A stretch of DNA of 8,506 nt from Actinomycetota bacterium (lineage in GTDB: Bacteria > Actinomycetota > Actinomycetes > Streptosporangiales > Streptosporangiaceae): contig PLIQ01000637.1 of NCBI GenBank assembly GCA_003140115.1, positions 1,951 to 10,456 on the forward strand, written 5' to 3'. Shown here one piece after another: positions 1 to 5,260 of this stretch. A program made the position numbers and the translations under genes. The stretch's first letter is position 1, and each line of letters opens with the position of its first letter. The notes beneath the pieces were generated by a model, which saw nothing but the letters and a program-made list of their open reading frames with translations, had not been told where the DNA came from and searched no databases.

Positions 1-176
1 GCGGTTGTGACGGCGGGCCTGCCGTGACTGGTGCGACGGCGGGGGGACTTACGGGCTCTAGGCCATCGTCCACCCGATAAGGCTAGGCCAACTGGGTCAC
101 GGCAGTCTGATCCGGCCCCGGCCCGGGCTGGCTCGCCGACATCAGCCCGGTCGGCTAGGACCGCGGGCGGCGGGGA
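1..176. other. Non-coding left edge, possibly the tail of a neighbouring gene
   Basis: I see no supported gene here. Plus-strand frame 1 is open from the edge and stops with TGA at 25-27 (last residues AVVTAGLP), so the end of a plus-strand gene could lie here. A minus-strand frame starting at GTG 73 also runs open to the edge, but it is Pro/Val-rich and has no ribosome-binding site. Neither can be decided without flanking sequence. The rest holds a hairpin just beyond the NlpC/P60 stop codon, described separately. Confidence 0.4.
145..168 (-). terminator. Possible terminator hairpin after the NlpC/P60 gene
   Basis: An interrupted stem (GCCCGGTC against GACC-gc-GGGC, six-base loop 153-158) begins 8 bases beyond the minus-strand stop codon at 177-179. 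The position suits a factor-independent terminator, and actinobacterial terminators often lack a U-tract, as this one does. The stem is short with a 2-base bulge, so chance pairing in GC-rich DNA is a real alternative. Confidence 0.3.
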
Positions 177-1277
177 TTACGGGCGCACCACTCCGTCGAG
201 GTTGTCGGCGTACCAGGGTGTGCTCATCGGGATTCGTTCCACGTCCATGCCCGTTTGCGGCGCATCAATGATGTAGCCGTTGCCCACATAGATGGCGACG
301 TGTCCCTCGCCGTTGTAGATCAGCAGGTCACCAGGCTCGATCGCGGAGAGCGAGACGTGCGGTAGGTCGGCCCACTGCTCGTAGCTGTCACGTGGTATGG
401 CCACGCCGGCGGAGGCCCACGCGGCCTGGGCCAGCCCGGAGCAGTCGAAACCCATCTGGCACGGTCCGGTGCCGCCGTAGACGTAGGGGCAGCCGAGCTG
501 CTGGTAGGCGAACGCGACGGCCTCGTCCGCCTGCGTGCCGGTCGGCCCGCTATACGTGACGGGCGCGGCACTGCCGTTCGCGCCGATCGTGTTGCTCTTG
601 ACCACCTGCTGCTGCGGCACGGTCAGGCTGTCGAGCGTGGCCTGCTCGGTTGAGATGAGTTTGCCCAGGGAGTTCTTGTGGTCGGCGAGCTGGTCCTTGA
701 GCGTAGCGATCCCGCTCTCGGTGCGCTGCAGCTCCTGCTCGACTCCGGACAGCTGGCTGGCGTCGGTGAGCAGCTGCGCCGTCTCCGCGTTGCGGTTGCC
801 GGACAGCTCCATCAGCAGCGAGCCCTGCTGGAGGACATCCGAGGGATTGCCAGAGGTCAGCACGCCCGCGATCGAGGTCGCGCCGGTGTCCTCGAAGGTG
901 GCCGCGGCGATCTGGGCCACGGTCGTGCGCGCGGCCACAAACTGGGCGTTGGCGTGGTGCACGGCCGTACGTACCTGGGCCAGCCTGGTCTGCGCGGCGG
1001 AAAGCTGCTCGTCGGCCTGGTCGAGCTGCTCGGTGACCTGGTCGTACTGCGACGTGAGCTGGTTCACCTTGGCCTGGACCTGGGCTACGGTCGGCTGCGG
1101 AGAGGCGCCCGCCGCGGAGGCGAACACGGCCAGCCCACCGATTGCCACCAGCCCGGTCGCGACCGCGACGGCGCTGCGGAACCGGGACCCGCCGCCCGCT
1201 GGCCGCGTACCCACGTGCCTACCACGCTCCTCGTCATCCCACGCGTTATTTGCCTGTTCGTCCAGGTCTAGATACAT
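177..1277 (-). CDS. Secreted NlpC/P60 cell-wall hydrolase with N-terminal coiled coil
   Basis: This is a peptidoglycan endopeptidase of the NlpC/P60 cysteine-peptidase family, expected outside the membrane cleaving stem-peptide bonds during growth or division. The following residue numbers count from the upstream TTG at 1352. A signal peptide is visible (Arg-rich stretch near 57-59, hydrophobic core 61-80, likely cleavage after an AxA around 79-83). Gln/Glu-rich helical segments at about 88-145 and 195-245 look like a coiled coil. The C-terminal domain has FDCSGL with nucleophile Cys304, GHVAIYVGNG with His351, and Asp363 twelve residues later, the spacing seen in E. coli Spr and mycobacterial RipA. 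Start choice is uncertain. ATG 1277 is given; it has no clear ribosome-binding site. GTG 1214 lies behind GAGGAG (12-base gap) and would give a more normal signal-peptide N-region; TTG 1352 seems too early. Cys288 and Cys298 bracket the loop before the active site and could form a disulfide. The family call is firm; the bond cut is not visible. Confidence 0.93.
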   Translation of the reverse strand: MYLDLDEQANNAWDDEERGRHVGTRPAGGGSRFRSAVAVATGLVAIGGLAVFASAAGASPQPTVAQVQAKVNQLTSQYDQVTEQLDQADEQLSAAQTRLAQVRTAVHHANAQFVAARTTVAQIAAATFEDTGATSIAGVLTSGNPSDVLQQGSLLMELSGNRNAETAQLLTDASQLSGVEQELQRTESGIATLKDQLADHKNSLGKLISTEQATLDSLTVPQQQVVKSNTIGANGSAAPVTYSGPTGTQADEAVAFAYQQLGCPYVYGGTGPCQMGFDCSGLAQAAWASAGVAIPRDSYEQWADLPHVSLSAIEPGDLLIYNGEGHVAIYVGNGYIIDAPQTGMDVERIPMSTPWYADNLDGVVRP

Positions 1278-1407
1278 CTCACTGACCAGGGCACATTTGG
1301 AGCTAGCGTAGTGAAGGCAAATGGGCGATTCAACCGGTTCCCCTAATTCCAACTACTCTATTACAATGCCGCGATTCACCGGCAGGAACGACGCGGATCC
1401 GCTATTA
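1278..1407 (-). promoter_or_regulatory. Upstream region of the NlpC/P60 gene with candidate -10
   Basis: This 130-base gap separates the NlpC/P60 start from the stop of the small CxxC gene. On the minus strand it contains an AT-rich patch around 1353-1363 reading TAATAGAGT, with TAGAGT fitting a TANNNT -10 element. I see no good -35. Transcription from here would leave a leader of roughly 60-125 bases, depending on the start codon. Two copies of an 18-base direct repeat flank this patch. The long leader made me look for a ydaO-type c-di-AMP riboswitch, but the conserved core is not convincingly there. Confidence 0.35.
1320..1382. repeat. Imperfect 18-bp direct repeat, 45 bp apart
   Basis: Copy 1 (1320-1337) reads AATGGGCGATTCAACCGG and copy 2 (1365-1382) reads AATGCCGCGATTCACCGG. 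They share CGATTCA and ACCGG with one small insertion/deletion and a few changes. The 45-bp period and the position on both sides of the possible promoter suggest paired protein-binding sites upstream of the NlpC/P60 gene. This is inference; no known regulator motif was recognised. Confidence 0.5.
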
Positions 1408-1623
1408 TCACGACGCTTTCGTATCTGGAAAGACCCAGCTCCGGGCCGCTGAGCTGGTCAGTGCCAGGGTTAGCGGGGGCACCAGGCCCGCATCCGCGAG
1501 AACGCGGAGCGCCCGCAGCTCGGCCTGCCCGAGGTAGGACGTCACGTTTCGTGTTCCGGTGATCGCAATTGCGCAATCGTGGCAGCGGGTCTCGCCCGTC
1601 AGACAACGGCCGCAGTCAATCAT
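1408..1623 (-). CDS. Small hypothetical protein with two CxxC motifs
   Basis: A 71-residue protein beginning MIDCGRC. Two closely spaced motifs, CGRC (residues 4-7) and CHDC (14-17), would suit binding of one zinc ion or a redox role. A more ordinary helix with AELRALRVLADAGLVPPL follows. The start is well supported: GGGAGG at 1631-1636 lies 7 bases before ATG 1623, and a second ATG at 1626 lies 4 bases away and is less well placed. The frame stays open upstream for more than a kilobase as an antisense shadow of the exonuclease, which hides the true start. I associate short proteins of this shape with actinobacterial genomes from memory, but I know no function. It lies divergent to the exonuclease gene and upstream of the NlpC/P60 gene on the same strand, separated by 130 bases. 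Confidence 0.75.
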   Translation of the reverse strand: MIDCGRCLTGETRCHDCAIAITGTRNVTSYLGQAELRALRVLADAGLVPPLTLALTSSAARSWVFPDTKAS

Positions 1624-1630
1624 CATGCCG

Positions 1631-1636
1631 CCTCCC
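1631..1636 (-). promoter_or_regulatory. Ribosome-binding site of the small CxxC gene
   Basis: GGGAGG on the minus strand, 7 bases before ATG 1623. It fixes the start of the small gene inside a far longer open frame and is the strongest argument that the gene is real. Confidence 0.7.
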
Positions 1637-1767
1637 TTTTCCATTCGGCGAATTGGACATCCACACGTTAAGGGCGCCCTCTGACATTTCCCGGGGCACC
1701 GGGACCACGAGGGGACGGGGCGCCATGGACGGGGCGGCATGACGCCCGTACCTGGGCGGGTCCAGGT

Positions 1768-1807
1768 GCGGGCGTGCCGGCGGCGAAGCGGGCGTGCCGG
1801 CGGCGAA
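1768..1807. repeat. Perfect 20-bp tandem duplication before the exonuclease gene
   Basis: Two exact head-to-tail copies of GCGGGCGTGCCGGCGGCGAA (1768-1787 and 1788-1807) end directly at the ATG at 1808. The unit is not a multiple of three, so a copy-number change would shift any frame reading through it. This argues that translation starts at 1808 or later rather than at ATG 1739. Confidence 0.85.
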
Positions 1808-2629
1808 ATGTCGGTGGGCGGATCTACCGTGGTGGTCGTGACGAGGCCGACCGCGATCGCGCGAGCAATGAGCGGACACGGGTATGGGTCCGGCGGAGCG
1901 CCGCTCGCCCGGCCGGAGCTGGCTCTCGTGAAGCCGACCGCGGCTGAAGGGACCGAGGCGGGGTTCGCGGAGGCAGGGTCCTTGGAGGCAGGGTCCTTGG
2001 AGGCGAGGTTCGCGGAGCTGGAGTTCGCGGTGATCGACCTGGAGACGACAGGATGGTCGCCGGGAGTGGCGGCGATCACGGAGATCGCGGCTGTCCGGGT
2101 GCGCGGCGGACGACGCCAGGGCGAGTTCGCTTCGCTGGTCAACCCGGGTGTCCCGGTGCCGCAGGGCATCGAGGACCTGACCGGGATCAGCGACTGGATG
2201 CTGGCCGCAGCCCCGAGGCTGCCCGCGGTCCTGCCGGGCCTGCTGGACTTCGCCGACGGCTGCGTCCTGGTCGCGCACAACGCGCCGTTCGACGTCGGCT
2301 TCCTGCGGGCCGCGTGCTCAGAGTGCGGCCTGGCCTGGCCGCGCTTCACCGTGCTGGACACGGTCATGCTGGCCAGGCAGCTGATGGACCCGGACGAAGT
2401 GCCAGACTGCAAGCTAGGAACGCTGGCCGGGTTCTTCCGAGCCCGCACGGCGCCTTCGCACCGCGCGCTGGCCGACGCGCGCGCCACCGCCGACGTACTC
2501 GGCTGGCTGATCAGGCGGCTAACCCACCACGGCATCCAGACCCTGGACCAGCTCCGTGCCTGGCCCGACGTACTGACGTCCGAGGGGGGCGTCGGCCTGG
2601 CGCAGACATGCTGGCGGACAACCCGGTAG
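1808..2629 (+). CDS. DEDDh-family 3'-5' exonuclease (DnaQ-like)
   Basis: A single-domain exonuclease of the DnaQ/RNase T superfamily, expected to remove nucleotides from 3' ends of DNA or RNA with two metal ions. Counted from the upstream ATG 1739, motif I is IDLETTG (Asp100, Glu102), motif II HNAPFD (Asp185) and motif III SHRALADA (His241, Asp246), so all five DEDDh residues are present. The spacing fits the epsilon-subunit type, but no polymerase-binding tail or BRCT/helicase part is attached, so a free-standing repair or processing nuclease is more likely than the replicative proofreader. The N-terminus before the domain is low-complexity and contains five pentapeptide repeats. The start is uncertain: ATG 1808 is chosen because a non-triplet tandem repeat ends there. 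GTG 1829 (GGCGGA six bases before), ATG 1868 and GTG 1928 (GGAG nine bases before) are alternatives. A RAM-domain gene follows after 36 bases. Confidence 0.9.
   Translation: MSVGGSTVVVVTRPTAIARAMSGHGYGSGGAPLARPELALVKPTAAEGTEAGFAEAGSLEAGSLEARFAELEFAVIDLETTGWSPGVAAITEIAAVRVRGGRRQGEFASLVNPGVPVPQGIEDLTGISDWMLAAAPRLPAVLPGLLDFADGCVLVAHNAPFDVGFLRAACSECGLAWPRFTVLDTVMLARQLMDPDEVPDCKLGTLAGFFRARTAPSHRALADARATADVLGWLIRRLTHHGIQTLDQLRAWPDVLTSEGGVGLAQTCWRTTR
1955..2029 (+). repeat. Five 15-bp repeats encoding EAGxx pentapeptides
   Basis: Five consecutive in-frame 15-base units encode EAGFA, EAGSL, EAGSL, EARFA and ELEFA. The two middle units (within 1969-1998) are identical at the DNA level, pointing to recent slippage. 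The tract ends directly at the first strand of the exonuclease domain. Confidence 0.8.
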
Positions 2630-2653
2630 CGTATGCGCCAGCCGAGAGAACCT

Positions 2654-2659
2654 GGGAGG
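2654..2659 (+). promoter_or_regulatory. Ribosome-binding site deciding the RAM-protein start
   Basis: GGGAGG lies six bases before GTG 2666. It supports this start over the upstream in-frame ATG at 2633, which would add eleven residues unlike the family. Confidence 0.8.
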
Positions 2660-2665
2660 CATCCA

Positions 2666-2953
2666 GTGATCACCGCGATCGTCCTGGTGCGAGCAGAGAT
2701 CCAGCGCATTCCCGAGGTGGCCGAGATAATCGTCCAGATCCCAGAGGTCAGCGAGGTGTACTCGGTCACTGGTGAGTTCGACCTGGTGGCCATGGTGCGG
2801 GTCCGCAGCCACGAGGAACTCGCGGACGTCATCCCTGGCCGGCTGAACAAGGTCGCCGGCGTGTCGCATACCGAGACCCACATCGCGTTCCGGACCTACT
2901 CCCGGCATGACCTGGAGGCCGCGTTCTCTCTGGGGCTGGGCGCCGAGGCCTGA
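2666..2953 (+). CDS. Stand-alone Lrp/AsnC ligand-binding (RAM) domain protein
   Basis: A 95-residue protein made only of the regulation-of-amino-acid-metabolism (RAM) domain, the effector-binding and oligomerisation half of Lrp/AsnC regulators. It opens ITAIVLVRAE, followed by the helix IPEVAEIIVQIPEV, the strand-turn-strand YSVTGEFDLVAMVRV and the closing HTETHIAF strand. There is no helix-turn-helix, so by itself it should not bind DNA. Known stand-alone RAM proteins form rings that bind amino acids or similar ligands, sometimes partnering full-length Lrp proteins. The C-terminal RTYSRHDLEAAFSLGL is, from memory, typical of the conserved actinobacterial version. It is probably co-transcribed with the exonuclease gene (36-base gap). 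It converges on trpD, 45 bases between stop codons. A link to tryptophan sensing is tempting but unproven. Confidence 0.9.
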   Translation: MITAIVLVRAEIQRIPEVAEIIVQIPEVSEVYSVTGEFDLVAMVRVRSHEELADVIPGRLNKVAGVSHTETHIAFRTYSRHDLEAAFSLGLGAEA

Positions 2954-2998
2954 GAGGTCAAACCGCGTCGTTGCCGCAACCACCCGTGGGTCAGGGCC

Positions 2999-4057
2999 TT
3001 AGCGGCCTTTGGGGTCCAGGCGGCGACTGGCTTGTATCCAGCGGTCCAGCAGGGCGTTGGCGGCGCCGGAATCCACGGCCTCAGCGGCGCGGGCGTAGCC
3101 GTCGGCCAGCGCCGGGGTGACCGCCTCCGGGCCGGACACTCCGGCCGCCACGGCCAGCGCGGCGGCCGCGTTCAGCAGCACGATGTCCCGCACCGGGCCG
3201 CGCTCGCCGGCCAGGACCGCCCGGGCCACCGCCGCATTGTGCGTGGCGTCACCGCCGCGCAGGTCGGCGAGCGAGGCCCGGGGCAGCCCAAGCGCGGCAG
3301 GCGAGAACTCCGTCCTGGCCACCTCACCGTCATGCACGACCCACATCAAGGACGAGCCGGTAGTGGTCAGCTCGTCCAGCCCGTCGGAGCCGTGGAAGAC
3401 CAGGGCCGAACAGCCCCGGCCGGCCAGCACGCCCGCGATGACCCCGCCCATCAGCGGGTCGAACACCCCCACCGCCTGGGCTGACGGCCGGGCCGGGTTA
3501 GCCACCGGACCGAGGAAGTTGAACACGGTCGGGACGCCGAGCTCGCTGCGGGTCGGGCCGGCGTACCGCAGCGCCGGGTGGTACAGCGGCGCGAACAGGA
3601 ACGCCACCCCGACCTCGTCGGCCAGTTCCGCGGTCGCGGCGGGTGGCAGGTCAATGATGACGCCGAGCGCCTCCAGCACGTCGGCGGCGCCGCAGGCGGA
3701 CGACGCGGCCCGGTTTCCGTGCTTGACCATCCGCACGCCCGCCGCGGCGGCCACGATCGTACCCATGGTGGACACGTTGACCGTGCGCGCTCCGTCTCCC
3801 CCGGTGCCCACCAGGTCGGTCAGGTGACCCGTCACGTGGATCGGCGTAGCGTGCGCGAGCATGGCGCGGGCCAGCCCGGTCATCTCGGCCACCGACGTGC
3901 CCTTGATCCGCAGAGCGACCCCGAACCCCGCGATCTGGGAGGGAGTCGCCGCCCCATCCATGATCTCGTTCATGGCCCACTCGCTCTCGTCCGCGGTCAG
4001 CGAGTCGCCGCGGATCAGCGCGCCGAGCAGCGCGGGCCACGTCGTACGGGCATCCAT
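2999..4057 (-). CDS. trpD: Anthranilate phosphoribosyltransferase
   Basis: Catalyses the second step of tryptophan synthesis: anthranilate plus 5-phosphoribosyl pyrophosphate gives N-phosphoribosyl-anthranilate. The 352-residue length is normal for the family. Signatures in order are the PRPP loop GTGGDG (84-89), NVST (94-97), KHGNRAASSACGAADVLEALG starting at Lys112, Arg170 in the anthranilate-site region, VFNFLGPVANPA (178-189) and the metal-binding Asp228-Glu229 in DGLDEL. The N-terminal helical domain with LTADESEWAMNEIMDG is also typical. ATG 4057 has GGGAG five bases upstream. No other trp gene is in the window, so it stands away from any trp operon. It follows the receiver gene on the same strand by 51 bases and may share its transcript. 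No leader peptide with Trp codons or attenuator-like pairing is apparent in that gap. All active-site motifs are intact. Confidence 0.97.
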   Translation of the reverse strand: MDARTTWPALLGALIRGDSLTADESEWAMNEIMDGAATPSQIAGFGVALRIKGTSVAEMTGLARAMLAHATPIHVTGHLTDLVGTGGDGARTVNVSTMGTIVAAAAGVRMVKHGNRAASSACGAADVLEALGVIIDLPPAATAELADEVGVAFLFAPLYHPALRYAGPTRSELGVPTVFNFLGPVANPARPSAQAVGVFDPLMGGVIAGVLAGRGCSALVFHGSDGLDELTTTGSSLMWVVHDGEVARTEFSPAALGLPRASLADLRGGDATHNAAVARAVLAGERGPVRDIVLLNAAAALAVAAGVSGPEAVTPALADGYARAAEAVDSGAANALLDRWIQASRRLDPKGR

Positions 4058-4108
4058 GGCAGCTCCCGGGTGGGTTCGGGGGAGATGAAGGTGTGACGGG
4101 CGTGGGGT

Positions 4109-4495
4109 TCAGCTGGTTACGGCGCGGTCTCGCATCAGGCCGGCTAGTTCGTGGGCCAGCGCGATCGGGTCGATCGGATGGCTGATCACGGCGTCGGCGC
4201 GCGACCAGGTGGCGAGCCAGCCGTCATCGACGCGGCCGATGACCAGCAGCGCTGGCGGGCAGTTGTAGATCTCGTCCTTGGCCTGGCGGCACACGCCCAT
4301 GCCGCCGGCTGGCTGGGCTTCCCCGTCCAGCACCATCACGTCGGCGCCGCCCGCGTCGAGCAGCCGGAACAGGGCAGGCTCGGTGGCGACCTCGATTATC
4401 TCCGCGTCCGGCACGTCCATCGCGGGACGACGTCCGATGGCGAGCCTGATCTGCGCGCGCACATCCGCGTCGTGGCTGTACACAACGACCTTCAT
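4109..4495 (-). CDS. Degenerate response-regulator receiver-domain protein
   Basis: A 128-residue single-domain protein with the alternating strand/helix pattern of a CheY-like receiver and no output domain. Strand 1 is KVVVYS, strand 3 is ADVMVLD with Asp57 at the phospho-acceptor position followed by GG, and the end ADAVISHPIDP matches the usual strand-5 KP region. Three of the conserved catalytic positions are changed. The acidic pair after strand 1 reads Ser7-His8, the Thr/Ser after strand 4 appears as Gly87, and the strand-5 Lys is His106. Normal phosphorylation chemistry is therefore unlikely and it is better seen as a pseudo-receiver. ATG 4495 is chosen because a TAGCAT -10-like element lies seven bases before it and no Shine-Dalgarno is visible; ATG 4504 would add three residues. 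It is divergent from ctaE and upstream of trpD. Its role is unknown. Confidence 0.82.
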   Translation of the reverse strand: MKVVVYSHDADVRAQIRLAIGRRPAMDVPDAEIIEVATEPALFRLLDAGGADVMVLDGEAQPAGGMGVCRQAKDEIYNCPPALLVIGRVDDGWLATWSRADAVISHPIDPIALAHELAGLMRDRAVTS

Positions 4496-4502
4496 GACAG
4501 GC

Positions 4503-4508
4503 ATGCTA
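4503..4508 (-). promoter_or_regulatory. Candidate -10 of the receiver gene (leaderless)
   Basis: TAGCAT on the minus strand lies seven bases before ATG 4495, so transcription would begin at or next to the start codon. There is no ribosome-binding site, which fits a leaderless message, common in Actinobacteria. No clear -35 is visible. Confidence 0.4.
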
Positions 4509-4525
4509 GTGCAGTGCCGGCGCGG

Positions 4526-4540
4526 GAGGGGGCTCCCCCT
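4526..4540. repeat. G5-CT-C5 inverted repeat in the divergent spacer
   Basis: Within this stretch, AGGGGG-CT-CCCCCT forms a six-base inverted repeat with a two-base centre, between the receiver gene and ctaE. It could be an operator or a short hairpin. It is not followed by a U-tract in either direction. Confidence 0.35.
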
Positions 4541-4570
4541 AAACCCCTCGGACCTTTCGCGGGGGGTCGC

Positions 4571-4585
4571 GTAGCGATCGCCTAC
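4571..4585. promoter_or_regulatory. Near-palindrome over the ctaE -35 position
   Basis: GTAGCGATCGCCTAC is a palindrome apart from one extra C. Its core GCGATCGC (4574-4581) occupies the place where a -35 element would sit relative to the candidate -10 at 4595. It could be a binding site of a dimeric regulator of the ctaE-qcrCAB operon. Chance occurrence of GCGATCGC in such GC-rich DNA is possible. Confidence 0.35.
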
Positions 4586-4594
4586 AGGTTGTCG

Positions 4595-4600
4595 TAATAA
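4595..4600 (+). promoter_or_regulatory. Candidate -10 of the ctaE-qcrCAB operon (leaderless)
   Basis: TAATAA, close to the TATAAT consensus and standing out in GC-rich surroundings, ends seven bases before the GTG start at 4608. No Shine-Dalgarno lies before that GTG. Both facts suggest transcription starts at the start codon itself. The -35 region has no consensus match. Confidence 0.5.
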
Positions 4601-4607
4601 TGGCCTC

Positions 4608-5246
4608 GTGGCGACAGCAACCGTCCAGACGAGCCCTCGCACGCCGGCCAGCAGACCGAACCTGGTCAGCGTGGGCACCATCATCTGGCTCTCCTCCGAG
4701 CTGATGTTCTTCGCGGCCCTGTTCGCGATGTACTTCACCATCAGGTCGGTCGACAAGGGCCAAGGGCTGGCCTGGCCGGGCGCGCACCTGGACATCGCGC
4801 TCGGGTCGGTCAACACCACCGTCCTGTTGCTGTCCAGTGTCACCTGCCAGATGGGCGTGTTCGCGGTCGAGCGCGGCCAGATCAAGCGGACCCGCTCGAT
4901 CCTGCACCCGATGAGCTGGGGTCTTCGCGAGTGGTACGTGCTCTCGCTCCTGATGGGCACGTACTTCGTCTGCGGGCAGGGCTATGAGTACCTGGACCTG
5001 ATCAGGAAGCAAGGCCTCACGCTCTCGTCAAGCAACTACGGCTCGGTCTTCTACCTGACCACCGGGTTCCACGGGCTGCACGTGACCGGCGGTCTCATCG
5101 CGTTCATCTTCCTGCTTGGCCGTACCTACGCGGCCAAGCAATTCACTCATGAACAGCAGGTCAGCGCGATCGTCGTGTCGTACTACTGGCACTTCGTCGA
5201 CGTCGTGTGGATCGGCCTGTTTACCACCATCTACCTCATCCACTAG
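4608..5246 (+). CDS. ctaE: Cytochrome c oxidase subunit III
   Basis: Subunit III of the aa3-type haem-copper oxidase in the cytoplasmic membrane. It carries no redox centre and stabilises the proton-pumping core. The 212-residue form is the short bacterial type with five membrane helices (about 22-46, 65-87, 109-125, 146-172, 186-210), lacking the first two helices of the seven-helix mitochondrial type. Typical signatures are [17 protein letters not shown] (27-43), [12 protein letters not shown] (151-162) and [15 protein letters not shown] (191-205). The start is GTG 4608; the nearby ATG at 4600 is out of frame. It heads the operon with qcrCAB, as in M. tuberculosis. The catalytic subunits I and II are not in the window and are presumably elsewhere. 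The gene ends 14 bases before qcrC. Confidence 0.96.
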   Translation: MATATVQTSPRTPASRPNLVSVGTIIWLSSELMFFAALFAMYFTIRSVDKGQGLAWPGAHLDIALGSVNTTVLLLSSVTCQMGVFAVERGQIKRTRSILHPMSWGLREWYVLSLLMGTYFVCGQGYEYLDLIRKQGLTLSSSNYGSVFYLTTGFHGLHVTGGLIAFIFLLGRTYAAKQFTHEQQVSAIVVSYYWHFVDVVWIGLFTTIYLIH

Positions 5247-5260
5247 TCAGGGGACAGCGA

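Noticed and set aside
31..276. 81-aa plus-strand frame at the left edge
   Set aside because: No ribosome-binding site, biased Arg/Ser/Pro composition, and it runs into the end of the NlpC/P60 gene on the other strand.
535..1311. Plus-strand frames of 258 and 197 aa opposite the NlpC/P60 gene
   Set aside because: No recognisable domain, and the minus-strand frame has signal peptide, coiled coil and complete catalytic motifs.
1278..1407. ydaO-type c-di-AMP riboswitch before the NlpC/P60 gene
   Set aside because: Such elements often precede actinobacterial NlpC/P60 genes and short fragments like GGTGAATC occur here. The region is short and I cannot build the conserved paired core. A covariance-model search would settle it.
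1627..2883. Long minus-strand open frame (491 aa) antisense to the exonuclease and RAM genes
   Set aside because: Its upper part is low-complexity Arg/Ser/Thr/Pro sequence mirroring the GC-rich plus-strand codons, with no domain. Only the last 71 residues, behind a Shine-Dalgarno, look like a gene.
2954..2998. Bidirectional terminator between the RAM gene and trpD
   Set aside because: The 45-base convergent gap has only tiny palindromes (ACCC-GT-GGGT) and no stable stem or T-tract.
4058..4108. trp attenuator or leader peptide before trpD
   Set aside because: The gap is 51 bases, with no Trp-rich small frame and no alternative hairpins. It looks like a plain intergenic gap with a ribosome-binding site.
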